Assembly (NCBI GenBank): GCA_014055525.1
Contig: WIAH01000015.1
Location: forward strand, 1 to 64,000
From: Nitrospira sp. CR1.3
Lineage (GTDB): Bacteria; Nitrospirota; Nitrospiria; Nitrospirales; Nitrospiraceae
Direction: 5' to 3'
Length of the DNA stretch: 64,000 nt
This document shows, in pieces, positions 45,526 to 54,837 of this stretch; position 1 is the stretch's first letter, and each line of letters opens with the position of its first letter. The notes beneath the pieces are model-generated. The model was not told the DNA's origin, made no database searches, and worked only from the letters and a program-made list of their open reading frames with translations. The position numbers and the translations under genes were made by a program.

Positions 45526-47244
45526 TTAGGCAAATCTCTCTCGGAAGCCTTCTTCGAAAAATCCGCCTGGCCATGGGTCCAACAAGGTCCCCTCCTCATC
45601 CAAGCGTAACTCCAGAACCTTTGCCCCAGAACGATCAGCTTGGATGTATAGAACAGCGACGTCAGATGGCTTGACAGGTGGGTGACCTGAGTCAAGTTTC
45701 TTCTGTGCTGTTTCTCTCATCCGTCGCATGATCCTCAAGATGAGATGTTCGCTATGGGTCTCAAGGATCATCGTGTTCTTCCGTTCACCAAGGGCGGACT
45801 CAATGAAGACATCCCCGAGCTCGGCCTGGAGCGCAGGGTGCAGATGGATCTCTGGCTGCTCCATCGCGAGGATTTTGTTCTTCGATGCATACGCTGTGAC
45901 GAGGACAGGAAGAACCTGGCTGATTCCGATGCCAACATCACGATGGCTCACCGGCGTTCTTGTACGGTTATCCATCAGAATCAACTCGTTAATCTTGTCG
46001 ATCTCGCCGGAACTGACTTTTTTCACGAAGGCGGTAGCAGCGGATTCGGGATCGTCAAAGATCGGGATAACGCCTTCTTCGTTCACGAGCTCAGCCGCGT
46101 GCTGCAACATGTCAGTCAGCGGGGTTTGCAGATCCTCTGCGCCAACAAGTTCTCGAATGGCCAGCAAGTAGGGAGTCTGCAAGCGCTCGGGAGAATTCAG
46201 CCATGCATTCACAGCATCCCGAACCTCCCTATTCTTGCGAACGACATCCCACGCGTATCCTCCTCCAGCAAACCAGTTCTGATCGTGGTGTTGGGCAAAC
46301 GCGATGTGTCTGGGCGGGTATGAGCGAAGAGGACCAAGGTACTGGAGTCTTCCAAGCTCATTTCCGATCACATCCCGCAAGCCACGGATGAGCTCATCGA
46401 TCGTACGAGGCAAGAAAAACCGGATGGCATTAGCCAGGTCCTCTTCTCGTCGTCCCTGACTGATGGGAAAGAGCATTGGCTCTTCGGAGGCGACTGAGGA
46501 TTCTGGTGCCGCCATTCCTTCAAACAAACCGCGCTGAAGGAACTTCTTTACCTCCACTTTCCCTTGACCGGCATATTCACGCACTCCAAACCGAAGTAGT
46601 CCACGCGGCAGCAGCCCTTCGACTCGCGTGAGAATGTGCGGGACGAGCTCAGAAATGGCTCGGTTCAGGCCCTCCTGATCAGAAGGCCGAACACTTTCAG
46701 CTGTTGTGGTCGTTTCTAGGATGGCTTTGATGAGAATGCGCAGAATAGGATGGTCTTGCTCCAACCGATCAAGCTGAAGCGTCCCGTCCGGACGGAGACT
46801 CATCTTGAGGAGGCTGGAACCGTCTATCTGAATCTCATACGTTTGAATCTCAGGCAAAGCGTTGGGTTTTGGGAGCCCCTTGTCGTCGAGTTGAATGCCA
46901 ATGGTCACGGTAACCGCTACCCGTCTCGCCGGAGCGAGTAATTCTGCAAGCCTTCCACTCAGTTGGGCAGTATCGATTTCAATTGAATAGTCGACACGGC
47001 GTCCGTAATCCCGGCGATGAATATATTGACGAAATCCACCGAGGTCGACCGACTCTCCTCCGACACGCGTACGGTGTATATCGAGCTCACCCGTTTCTGA
47101 GGCATGGCAGGCCATGAGGAGGCTGTGAATGAAACTGGATTTGCCTGCGCTATTGGCGCCGAAGATGAGGGTGAGCGGACGGATGGGAATATACTGCGTA
47201 TCGGCGAAGGCTTTGAAGTTTCCGACTCGAAGGCCTGTCAACAT
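45526..47244 (-). CDS. AAA-family ATPase with a DUF3696 domain
   Basis: A 572-residue SMC/OLD-like ATPase without a coiled-coil or TOPRIM domain. Walker A GANSAGKSSF (29-38), Walker B with ILAMEQPEIHLHP, and the ETHSEHLILRIMRR H-loop are clear. It ends with the DUF3696 motif (LRLDEEGTLLDPWPGGFFEEGF). Such proteins act as sensors or motors in two-gene defence units. The start at 47244 is the first residue of the conserved fold; a GTG at 47274 is in frame. It follows the pPIWI-nuclease-like gene with a gap of about 57 bases. Confidence 0.86.
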   Translation of the reverse strand: MLTGLRVGNFKAFADTQYIPIRPLTLIFGANSAGKSSFIHSLLMACHASETGELDIHRTRVGGESVDLGGFRQYIHRRDYGRRVDYSIEIDTAQLSGRLAELLAPARRVAVTVTIGIQLDDKGLPKPNALPEIQTYEIQIDGSSLLKMSLRPDGTLQLDRLEQDHPILRILIKAILETTTTAESVRPSDQEGLNRAISELVPHILTRVEGLLPRGLLRFGVREYAGQGKVEVKKFLQRGLFEGMAAPESSVASEEPMLFPISQGRREEDLANAIRFFLPRTIDELIRGLRDVIGNELGRLQYLGPLRSYPPRHIAFAQHHDQNWFAGGGYAWDVVRKNREVRDAVNAWLNSPERLQTPYLLAIRELVGAEDLQTPLTDMLQHAAELVNEEGVIPIFDDPESAATAFVKKVSSGEIDKINELILMDNRTRTPVSHRDVGIGISQVLPVLVTAYASKNKILAMEQPEIHLHPALQAELGDVFIESALGERKNTMILETHSEHLILRIMRRMRETAQKKLDSGHPPVKPSDVAVLYIQADRSGAKVLELRLDEEGTLLDPWPGGFFEEGFRERFA

Positions 47245-47301
47245 TATCGCTATCTGGCTCTCATGGGTAAACACTCTGTTGTGTTCTTGAGACCTTCGTG
47301 G

Positions 47302-48438
47302 TCATACCCCTCGTCCGCCACAAATACGAAGAAGATACAGAAGCCAGGAGTCAGTTTTGAGGAACAGAGCGCGGAGTTGCATGTCTGTCAATTCGGGAGT
47401 CAGTTCATGCACATGATTCAAAAACTCAATCAACTTCACCAGTGCACGGCTGTCTTCAACCACAAAATCTGCAAGTGCGCTGTGATTAAGATCCCGACAG
47501 ATATACAAAACCCGGGCTCTTCGGGTTGGCCTCCCGCTCTGCAAAAGGTCTTCTTTCGCGTCACCAATCCACTCCATCACTGACTTATCAGGCGCCAGAC
47601 GACGGAAGAGATGGGACCAGAGTTCCCGTAATGACGTGAGAATATGCCTTACCCGGTCGGGGTTTTGACTTCGAAGCGCGTCACGAGCTCCCATGTAGGG
47701 TTGGGCCAACGCGGGATCAAGTGACCGCAAAAGAGCCACGCAATCGGAGGTTTCTTCTTCAATTTCTGCGACTAATCGAGCATCTGAGGAGTCAGCCCAG
47801 CTATCTTCATCGTAGGCGGAGTGGATGGCATTGATAGCGTGACCAAGTGTGAATAGTTCACGAGCAGGTGCTGATACAGTGAGTTCCTGCACGTATGACA
47901 CATTTGGGATCAGGCTTGTTGAGTCCGTGAGATGCTTATACGCAACACCGATCTTGTCGAGAACGTGCTCAAGCCCGAGGAATGCTTGCTTCGGAAGAGC
48001 CAGTCGTAGTCGCCATGCATTGAAGTCAATCCCTGCAAGGATCCGCTCGGTTGCAGTAATCTGATGCACGACACCGTCCAAGGACAGCTTCATGGCTGTA
48101 TCAAGGCGGATGAGGGATTCCTGCATCGGATTGAATACATTCCGCCATCGTTCTTGTGTCTCTTTGAGGTTGTCGAGGATGCGTTGGGAAACCGTTGTCT
48201 CTTCTAATAAGGTTTGCCACTGTTGACTCGCCACAAGCACTTTTGGCAGTTGCAACGTCTCCATTCTTGGGATATCCATCATGTGAGGGATGTCGAGATA
48301 CGGTTGATGCCACTGCTTCATGGCTCGCTCCAGCTCTGCCCGAACGCCCAAAGAAGATTTCGGCACGTTGTTCCAGCGGTCATAGCCTTCTAAGAATTTG
48401 TTGTATTCAGGGTAGAATTGTTGGGGAACGTTTCCCAT
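47302..48438 (-). CDS. pPIWI-associated-nuclease-like protein of the RM operon
   Basis: A 378-residue protein. The C-terminal half (DPALAQPYMGARDALRSQNPDRVRHILTSLRELWSHLFRRLAPD... RRARVLYICRDLNHSALADFVVEDSRALVKLIEFLNHVHELTPELTDMQLRALFLKTDSWLLYLL) fits my memory of the 'predicted pPIWI-associating nuclease' domain found in RM and pAgo islands, which is all-alpha and carries Arg-Glu and Arg-His pairs. The N-terminal half is helical and unassigned. It lies in the Type I RM operon, 18 bases after a small gene. The call is from pattern memory only. Confidence 0.6.
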   Translation of the reverse strand: MGNVPQQFYPEYNKFLEGYDRWNNVPKSSLGVRAELERAMKQWHQPYLDIPHMMDIPRMETLQLPKVLVASQQWQTLLEETTVSQRILDNLKETQERWRNVFNPMQESLIRLDTAMKLSLDGVVHQITATERILAGIDFNAWRLRLALPKQAFLGLEHVLDKIGVAYKHLTDSTSLIPNVSYVQELTVSAPARELFTLGHAINAIHSAYDEDSWADSSDARLVAEIEEETSDCVALLRSLDPALAQPYMGARDALRSQNPDRVRHILTSLRELWSHLFRRLAPDKSVMEWIGDAKEDLLQSGRPTRRARVLYICRDLNHSALADFVVEDSRALVKLIEFLNHVHELTPELTDMQLRALFLKTDSWLLYLLRICGGRGV

Positions 48439-48456
48439 AAGTCGACCCTCAACTAC

Positions 48457-48663
48457 TTATTTCTTCCGTCGGTTGTATGGAGATTGGTTTGTCGGTTTGA
48501 GCGAGATATTTTCCTGGCTCGCCACTGATCGTACCGCATCTTCCGTCCTACCCAGCTTCAGCCCAATCACTCTTGTCGGGGTGTTTTGGTCAGCGAGTTT
48601 CCGTAATTGGCTGATCTGTTGATTGTTCCAGGGCTTGCCGTGGTTTGATGGTCTCTTAGCCAT
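48457..48663 (-). CDS. Small basic SANT/HTH-like protein
   Basis: A 68-residue basic protein with a helix-turn-helix-like PWNNQQISQLRKLADQNTPTRVIGLKLGRTEDAVRSVASQENISL, the kind of SANT/Myb-like module found in short bacterial DNA-binding proteins. It lies between hsdS and the pPIWI-nuclease-like gene, within the operon. A DNA-contact or regulatory role is likely but not shown. Confidence 0.6.
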   Translation of the reverse strand: MAKRPSNHGKPWNNQQISQLRKLADQNTPTRVIGLKLGRTEDAVRSVASQENISLKPTNQSPYNRRKK

Positions 48664-48674
48664 GCAGCACCTCC

Positions 48675-50555
48675 TCAGCTATGATTTACAACGAAGCCCA
48701 ACTTGCACAGACCGCGAAGGGTCGCTTCGATATTTGCATCTGAGAATTCTTGTCGGTTCAGCTTCGGGACCCAATCGGCATGTGTCCTGATTACGTCTTT
48801 GACCGTCTCGACATTGATATGTTGGCCTGCATCAGCTATGACCTGTACGGCTTCTAAGACAGTAGCCCAGCGTTCCAACGTTTGATAACTCCACCTCTTC
48901 ATTTGATCGAGCATGTCGTCTACCATGGACTTCGTAGAGCCCAACATTTTTGCTGCGTGTTCCGAAGCCTTACCGGCTTCAGGACCTGGTCTCACTGGCT
49001 TCAGTTGCCCTTGTTTGGCATCTAGGGTTACCCACCTGTTCTTTTTTGCCAGACTCAGAAATTTGAAAATCTCGTCGTCCAGTGGTCCAGCGGCACGCTT
49101 GGCAAATGTTTCTGTCAGTTCAATCTTTGCCTTGCTCTGAGCGAGATAATACAGCTTCGCCAGTTTGACGCGACCCAAGGGCTGACTCTCCTCATGACAT
49201 CTATGGACAATGTAGGCCGCGAGTGCGGCCTTGTTGTACATATCGTACCCAGCATGGCGATTAGCCTTGACCACTGCTGAAACATTCTCGTTTGATCGTG
49301 AGGCTAGAGCCTTTGCCTGCCCCTCCATTTCGGCCAGGAGCTCTTGCATGTGTGACTCGCGCCACTTGGCTGTTAGGTTGCCCGAGTAGGCATGATGAAG
49401 CATAGAATCGAAGAAGTTCCTGATTCCACTTCGTGCCCGCTCCCACTTCTGCCGCGACTCTCGAATTGTGGCGACGAATTCTCCAAACTGTTTTTGCAGC
49501 GCCAAAGGGGGTAACAATACGGGAATTTGCTTGAGGCCTTCGACGCTGATATTGGATTGCCCGGCTGTGGTTCGAATATAGGGTGCCATCGCTCGCCGTC
49601 CCTCAGAAGTCCGCAGGTACTCAGTAACGAAGCAAGGGTCAGCCCTCTTGAGATCTATACGAGCGCGAATAAGATAAGATGCAAAGACGTATCGCTCGGC
49701 CAAATCAAAGATGGCGCAGCGGCCTACATAGGCGGGGTTTCCATTAGTGCGCACAAAAAGAATGTCGCCTGGCTCAAGCGAAAGCCGATCTGCTTCATCG
49801 TTTGGGAGGTCAGCATACTTCAAGTCGGATAAATCAATTTCCCCACCAATTACATTGGGAATTCTTAAGACCGGAAGGCCAACTCGCTCGATCCCGCACT
49901 TTGTCGAAGTGCCATAGCGAAACTCTAAAGAGAACTCACCCAGGGTGGTTTGCTCCCATTGAGTGTTATACTTGGCTGGATCGCTAAACATTTTGTGGAA
50001 GAGGGCAGGTAGGATGCGATCAGCCTTCGCGTCGGCCTCGGCGCGCTGTTTTCGAATAGCGTCTGCCTGGTCCAGGATTTCGACAATCCGCCGCTGCTCG
50101 GAAAGCGGGGGAAGTGGCACGCGAAATTTTTTTAGTGCTGTCTTGGTAACTTCACGAAACGTTGTTGTCCCCGCTAGGAGAGCAATTTCTGGAGTGTGGT
50201 ACTGCAGGGCATAAGCTAGATAGCGACTGTTAACACACGACTTAGGAATAAAGTTAGCGAACCCTTGATTGGTGCTGAGAGGAACGTGGGCAATACCCAA
50301 CTTCCCAATCGTAGCGCGGGATGAGAAAAGGACCGTCCCTGCCGGTAGTATCTGAGCTGAACTCTTAGATAGTCCTTCAACAGTTATGCGTTCAGCTGTG
50401 CGATCAATTTCAGCAATACCTTCACCGGGCATAGGGAGGTCGGTAGGAGTAACCCAAGGGATCTCCCCTCCCCAGTATCCAGCGTTATCACGACGCGGCG
50501 TACTGCCCCCAGTGATCTCGCTAATTTCTCCCAACGAAACCACCGGCCACTTCAT
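48675..50555 (-). CDS. hsdS: Type I RM specificity subunit HsdS with an extra C-terminal domain
   Basis: A 626-residue S subunit, about 220 residues longer than usual. Two target-recognition domains are separated by conserved helices (LPPLSEQRRIVEILDQADAIRKQRAEADAKADRILPALFHKMF and LPPLALQKQFGEFVATIRESRQKW). After the second helix an additional domain (about 435-626) begins YNKAALAAYIVHRCHEESQPLGRVKLAKLYYLAQSKAKIELTE, which resembles the Panacea/SocA (DUF4065) antitoxin-type fold (KLxKLxYYAQ). The start overlaps the hsdM stop by four bases. The normal S subunit functions should be intact. Confidence 0.88.
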   Translation of the reverse strand: MKWPVVSLGEISEITGGSTPRRDNAGYWGGEIPWVTPTDLPMPGEGIAEIDRTAERITVEGLSKSSAQILPAGTVLFSSRATIGKLGIAHVPLSTNQGFANFIPKSCVNSRYLAYALQYHTPEIALLAGTTTFREVTKTALKKFRVPLPPLSEQRRIVEILDQADAIRKQRAEADAKADRILPALFHKMFSDPAKYNTQWEQTTLGEFSLEFRYGTSTKCGIERVGLPVLRIPNVIGGEIDLSDLKYADLPNDEADRLSLEPGDILFVRTNGNPAYVGRCAIFDLAERYVFASYLIRARIDLKRADPCFVTEYLRTSEGRRAMAPYIRTTAGQSNISVEGLKQIPVLLPPLALQKQFGEFVATIRESRQKWERARSGIRNFFDSMLHHAYSGNLTAKWRESHMQELLAEMEGQAKALASRSNENVSAVVKANRHAGYDMYNKAALAAYIVHRCHEESQPLGRVKLAKLYYLAQSKAKIELTETFAKRAAGPLDDEIFKFLSLAKKNRWVTLDAKQGQLKPVRPGPEAGKASEHAAKMLGSTKSMVDDMLDQMKRWSYQTLERWATVLEAVQVIADAGQHINVETVKDVIRTHADWVPKLNRQEFSDANIEATLRGLCKLGFVVNHS

Positions 50556-52195
50556 CCTGCAGACTCCATATCCTTTAGCAACTTCTCTAGCCCATCGGTG
50601 AGGCTTCGCTCAATGGTGATCACTTGACGAATAAGCTGGGCCGGATCTTCATCCAAAGGCTTTTCAGCCATCTGTGGCTTGTATCGCCCTGCCGCAAGGT
50701 TGTAGTCGTTCTCCGCAATAGCCTTGAGAGGTGCCCACCAGCATCGGGCTTCTTCGACGCCTGGGTCAAGGAGAGTTCGTGCTTCAACGCCCGAGGGTTT
50801 CCTGAAGCCTGATTTCTTATAGCTTGCCCACTGGCTGAGCAGATCAGGAATGTCGTTGCGATCTGGAGTTTCCGGTCGCCCTCCCCCGGTGATCTTGTCG
50901 GGGTCATAGCCATCAGCACGTATGTCATAAAACCACACCTTATCCGTTTTCTTCGCCTTTGCGTCCGTTGGTCGTCGAAATACCAATACGCCAGTCTTCA
51001 CTCCCGCGTATGGCTTGAACACACCCGCTGGCAACGACACGACGGCAAGCAGTTCATAATCGTCGACTAGCTTTCGGCGAAGTTCGATGTGTGCACTTGT
51101 GGAACCAAAGAGCAGTCCCTCGGGAACAACGACAGCACAACGACCACCCGGTGCAAGGGCCTCCATCATCACTCCAAGAAACAGTAGCTCGCTTTTCTTT
51201 GAGTTCGTCGGCAAATCTTTGCGGACGGATTCTTGCGGAAGGACACCCGAGAACGGAGGATTTGAGAGAATCACTTTGTATTTCCGACGAAGATCTTCCT
51301 CGGTCAACCCTCCCATTTCAGACAGCGCGTTGGCGCGTTTCACGTGAGCTTTTCGAATGCCGTGCAAGACGAGGTTCATCATGGCAATGCGCATCATCTG
51401 GCGACTGACGTCGAGCCCATAGATGGACTGTTCCAGCAATTCCCAATCAGGAACCTTCTCTCCTGCGCCCTTTTTGTATTTCTGAAGCGTAGGCAATCGC
51501 TTCTGATCGGCCGTAGCTTTCTCTAGCCACTCCTCGCCGTAGATCGGCACTTCCCGGGGTTCCGTCGAATACTTGGCCAATATGTATTCAACCGCGTCGA
51601 TCAGAAATCCACCTGTGCCGCATGCTGGATCGAAGATGGTATCTCCTAAATCAGGATCGACCATCTCGGTCATCATGGCTCGAATTTGGCGAGGCGTGCG
51701 GAACTGCCCATTGAGAGCAGACTGCCCGAGATGGGTTAGGAGATACTCAAATATGTCACCTTTCACATCGGTGCCGAGTTTACGGAAGTCGATGCTATCG
51801 AGTTCGTCCATCACCTGCTTCAGCACATTGGGATCAACAATTTCTAGGATGGCGTCGCGGAAGTATTCGGCGATCTGTGGCTCCTCTTTCACGAGCGAAG
51901 CCATATACGGGAAGACCTCATCGCGGAGGAAATCGCGAAGATCGGTTCCGCTCTTGAAACGCCACTTTGACCAGCGATAGCGCTCCGATTGCTTGGGGAA
52001 AAGCAGCTTCCCGTTCCCGTTTCCTTTGCCGCCCGTCAACCTCGTCCTTAATTCACGGTCGGCCTCTTCTTCATCTAATAGTTTGAGGTAGATGAGATAG
52101 GATATCTGTTCGATGTACGTGACCGGATTGGTGACACCTCCGGCCCAGAGGATGTCGGTGATTCGATCGAGTTTTCGGCGAAGATCCTGATTCAT
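50552..52195 (-). CDS. hsdM: Type I RM N6-adenine methyltransferase HsdM
   Basis: A 547-residue methylase subunit. The N-terminal HsdM domain (LRRKLDRITDILWAGGVTNPVTYIEQISYLIYLKLLDE) is followed by the SAM-binding DPACGTGGFLIDA (189-201) and catalytic NPPFSG. With HsdS it methylates adenine in a bipartite sequence to protect host DNA. It overlaps hsdS by four bases and is separated from hsdR by nine bases, so the RM genes form a tight unit. Confidence 0.94.
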   Translation of the reverse strand: MNQDLRRKLDRITDILWAGGVTNPVTYIEQISYLIYLKLLDEEEADRELRTRLTGGKGNGNGKLLFPKQSERYRWSKWRFKSGTDLRDFLRDEVFPYMASLVKEEPQIAEYFRDAILEIVDPNVLKQVMDELDSIDFRKLGTDVKGDIFEYLLTHLGQSALNGQFRTPRQIRAMMTEMVDPDLGDTIFDPACGTGGFLIDAVEYILAKYSTEPREVPIYGEEWLEKATADQKRLPTLQKYKKGAGEKVPDWELLEQSIYGLDVSRQMMRIAMMNLVLHGIRKAHVKRANALSEMGGLTEEDLRRKYKVILSNPPFSGVLPQESVRKDLPTNSKKSELLFLGVMMEALAPGGRCAVVVPEGLLFGSTSAHIELRRKLVDDYELLAVVSLPAGVFKPYAGVKTGVLVFRRPTDAKAKKTDKVWFYDIRADGYDPDKITGGGRPETPDRNDIPDLLSQWASYKKSGFRKPSGVEARTLLDPGVEEARCWWAPLKAIAENDYNLAAGRYKPQMAEKPLDEDPAQLIRQVITIERSLTDGLEKLLKDMESAG

Positions 52196-52204
52196 AGCTC
52201 TCGA

Positions 52205-54475
52205 CTACCCGGCCTTTCTTCGAAACACAGATGTATTGAGATCCTGAAGTATGTTTTTCAACCCCTGCTCCCCAAACAGTTCAACCCCAAGGCCGGCTGC
52301 ATTCAGAATCGATAATGGTGGTCTGAACAGGTCATCGAGCTCGATTTTCCCGCTCGCGATGCCTCTATTCTTGAGTAACGAGAGATACTGGGCTTGTTGA
52401 GGCGTAAGCGATTTCGTGACCAGCCAGGCATGGAAATTTTCAGTTAGCTCTTCGTCGCGACTCTTGATCCTTACACTTCCCAGTGCAGCCCTGATGAAGT
52501 CGATTAAACTTCCCCCTGGCTGCCGATATGCCCGTCTAAGATTGTCTTCGTTGAAGTAGTACTTGGGATTGTTCAACTTCGACGCAAGAGCAGATTCTTC
52601 CTCACTGCTCAGGGTCTTGCCATCTCGAATCTTCTGCAAAATCGCATCGTCTGGAACGGTAGACCGAATGGTCTTTTCCCAATTTGTGACATAGTCACGT
52701 TTATCGACCCGCTCGCCTTCTGGACCTACCTCGACATAGGTGACCGCCTGCAGCCATTCATCCTCTAAGCCCAGTTCGATGAGATCTCGGGATGGCTTCG
52801 GCGGCTTTCTTTCGCCTGACGGCGCGTGACCGCCGCCTGTCCCGGTGAAGATGTCGGTATCGCTATCGTTGAAATAATCGTGGTTGCCGAAAAAGTCATA
52901 GATCACGAACTTGGTTTTATTGATGTTTGGAGCCGTACGTGTCCCACGTCCTCGCATCTGCTGGTACAGGATCGGGCTTCGCACACGACGACACATGACC
53001 AGGTGGAGAACCTCACGACAATCAAATCCTGTGTCCAGCATCCCCACACTGACGGCAATCTGGGGGTAATCTTCGCGTTTAAACTTTCGGATCAGATCAT
53101 CTGCGTTCGGCACATCACTGGTGATGACTTCGGCATAGCGGCCTTTGCATTCCGGGTGTAATTCGTTGAGATAATAAGCCAATCGCGCCGCATGATGCTT
53201 GGTGATGGCAAACACGATCGCCTTCCCAGGGCCACTCTTCTGGCCTGGGGCCAGCTCTTTGTAGCTCTGCCAGGCGAGTCGATCGAACTCCTGCATCATT
53301 TTTCGATTGGTATCCTCATTCGTCCACTTGCGTTCGAACTCTGCTGGGTCATAATGCTCATCGTTTAGGTCTGCGCCCTCAGCGAGCAGAACGGTGATTC
53401 CCGTCGCGAACCGATAGGGTACAAGGAAGCCTTCCTCAAAGGCTTTTTGAATGGTATAGGCAAAATCTGGCTGATCTTCCTTGCACTGATAGAACTGAAA
53501 CGTGTTCCGTTCGATGTATGTTGCAGGGGTCGCCGTCAGTCCGATATGCAGCGCATCAAAGTGCGTCAGCGCCGTCTGCCATGCTCCATAGATTGATCGG
53601 TGACATTCGTCAGCGACCACAACATCGAAGTACCCACTCGTGAAATCCTCATACCGACCGATCATGGTTTGGAGGAGACAGACCGTAATCTGTTGCTCTT
53701 GCCGAGCCATGCCTGGCTTTAGCCAGTAACTTCCGTGCTGGTTAAGGATGTCTTGGAGCGCTTCTAGGGCTTGTTTGGCCAATTGTTCCCGATCTACAAG
53801 AAAGAGAATCCGTTCTGCACGGCCAGCCTTGATTAACCGCTGAAGATAAAGACAGATGAGGTCCGTTTTACCAGTTCCCGTCGGAAGCTCTATCAGGAAG
53901 CAGCGCTTCCCTAGTTCAACTGCCTGGTCGAAGGCCTGCATCGCTTCCCTCTGATAGGGGCGGACTGTTCTTTGCTCACCCTGCCTGAGGTAGTACTCCG
54001 GAATCGCAATAGTGGCCAGGGCCTTCCGCGTCGAACGCATCTCGACCAAACGTTCAAGATCTCTGCGGGAATAAAACGAACTGATGATTCGGGCATCGTC
54101 GTTGCGGTAGTCCCAAAAGTAGATTAGCTCGCCGTTGGTCAGGAAAATAAACGGGGCATCCAACCGTTTTGCGTATGGGAGGACTTGCAGCTTGGCAGTG
54201 TACGGCTCAGTCGCTCTGCGCTTCGCCTCTATGACTGCCAGTGGACGCCCATTCTGGCCCAACAGCACATAGTCCGCACGGCCGGCTAGATTCTGATCGC
54301 TCGCCACTGAAGCACCGCTGAGACCGCTTGTTTCAGCCGCTACGGCCGCGCCCCTCATGGATCCCGCCGCTACTTCCGTCATCACCATCGATTTGTCAGT
54401 CGGATCCCACCCTGCTTGTCGCAGCAGATCATCAATGACGATTCTCGCGTCTGTTTCTTTAGAAAAGTCCTTCAA
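52205..54475 (-). CDS. hsdR: Type I RM restriction subunit HsdR
   Basis: A 756-residue EcoEI-type R subunit. The N-terminal PD-(D/E)xK nuclease has D68 (AGRADYVLL) and E83-A-K85 (VIEAKRR). The SF2 motor has LPTGTGKTDL (Walker A), VADECHRS (motif II), GLTATP (III), and QMRGRGTR (VI). A C-terminal domain joins the complex. It is the second gene of the sigma-54-type operon, about 15 bases after the SNase-like gene. Confidence 0.93.
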   Translation of the reverse strand: MKDFSKETDARIVIDDLLRQAGWDPTDKSMVMTEVAAGSMRGAAVAAETSGLSGASVASDQNLAGRADYVLLGQNGRPLAVIEAKRRATEPYTAKLQVLPYAKRLDAPFIFLTNGELIYFWDYRNDDARIISSFYSRRDLERLVEMRSTRKALATIAIPEYYLRQGEQRTVRPYQREAMQAFDQAVELGKRCFLIELPTGTGKTDLICLYLQRLIKAGRAERILFLVDREQLAKQALEALQDILNQHGSYWLKPGMARQEQQITVCLLQTMIGRYEDFTSGYFDVVVADECHRSIYGAWQTALTHFDALHIGLTATPATYIERNTFQFYQCKEDQPDFAYTIQKAFEEGFLVPYRFATGITVLLAEGADLNDEHYDPAEFERKWTNEDTNRKMMQEFDRLAWQSYKELAPGQKSGPGKAIVFAITKHHAARLAYYLNELHPECKGRYAEVITSDVPNADDLIRKFKREDYPQIAVSVGMLDTGFDCREVLHLVMCRRVRSPILYQQMRGRGTRTAPNINKTKFVIYDFFGNHDYFNDSDTDIFTGTGGGHAPSGERKPPKPSRDLIELGLEDEWLQAVTYVEVGPEGERVDKRDYVTNWEKTIRSTVPDDAILQKIRDGKTLSSEEESALASKLNNPKYYFNEDNLRRAYRQPGGSLIDFIRAALGSVRIKSRDEELTENFHAWLVTKSLTPQQAQYLSLLKNRGIASGKIELDDLFRPPLSILNAAGLGVELFGEQGLKNILQDLNTSVFRRKAG

Positions 54476-54490
54476 GGATTATCCGCGTTG

Positions 54491-54772
54491 CTAATACCTG
54501 GAGAAATACTCTGAGAGTCTCTTACCGCTGACAAATACATCACACACGAGTCGGCCCCTATCGATCCGATAGCCCGCACCTAGTTCGACCTGCTTCCCTA
54601 AAATCAACCTGGTAAGCTGATCCTTCGCCAATGCGCCAAACACACTGCCAAGCTCTGGGGCATCGTAGCCAGTAGGTCGGACTATCGACCCTGTCTGGTT
54701 GTTCCATTTCCAGCCGGGATTGACTTCAAACGTGTCGCCGTCGATTACCTTTGTCACTGAGAATGTTGCCAT
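54491..54772 (-). CDS. SNase-like small nuclease, first gene of the RM operon
   Basis: A 93-residue truncated staphylococcal-nuclease-like protein. VIDGDTFEV...VRPTGYDAPE...DRGRLVCDVF preserves the arginine and aspartate/glutamate positions of the SNase active site, but the protein is shorter than typical SNases (about 130-150 residues) and has no signal peptide with this start. The ATG at 54772 has GAGAGGA eight bases upstream and lies about 40 bases after the sigma-54-type promoter; the in-frame ATG at 54862 is upstream of that promoter and is rejected. Confidence 0.8.
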   Translation of the reverse strand: MATFSVTKVIDGDTFEVNPGWKWNNQTGSIVRPTGYDAPELGSVFGALAKDQLTRLILGKQVELGAGYRIDRGRLVCDVFVSGKRLSEYFSRY

Positions 54773-54820
54773 CGCTATGCTCCTCTCGTGGGTCGTTGAA
54801 GATGATTTGCCCACAGTATT

Positions 54821-54837
54821 GGCAAGCGATGTGCCAA
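54821..54837 (-). promoter_or_regulatory. Sigma-54-type promoter for the SNase-hsdRMS operon
   Basis: The minus strand reads TTGGCACATCGCTTGCC: a -24 TGGCAC (54831-54836) and a -12 TTGC (54822-54825) with exactly 10 bases between GG and GC, matching the sigma-54 consensus. The predicted start is near 54810, giving a leader of about 40 bases. The only sigma-54 activator gene in the window ends 28 bases upstream of it. Confidence 0.88.
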
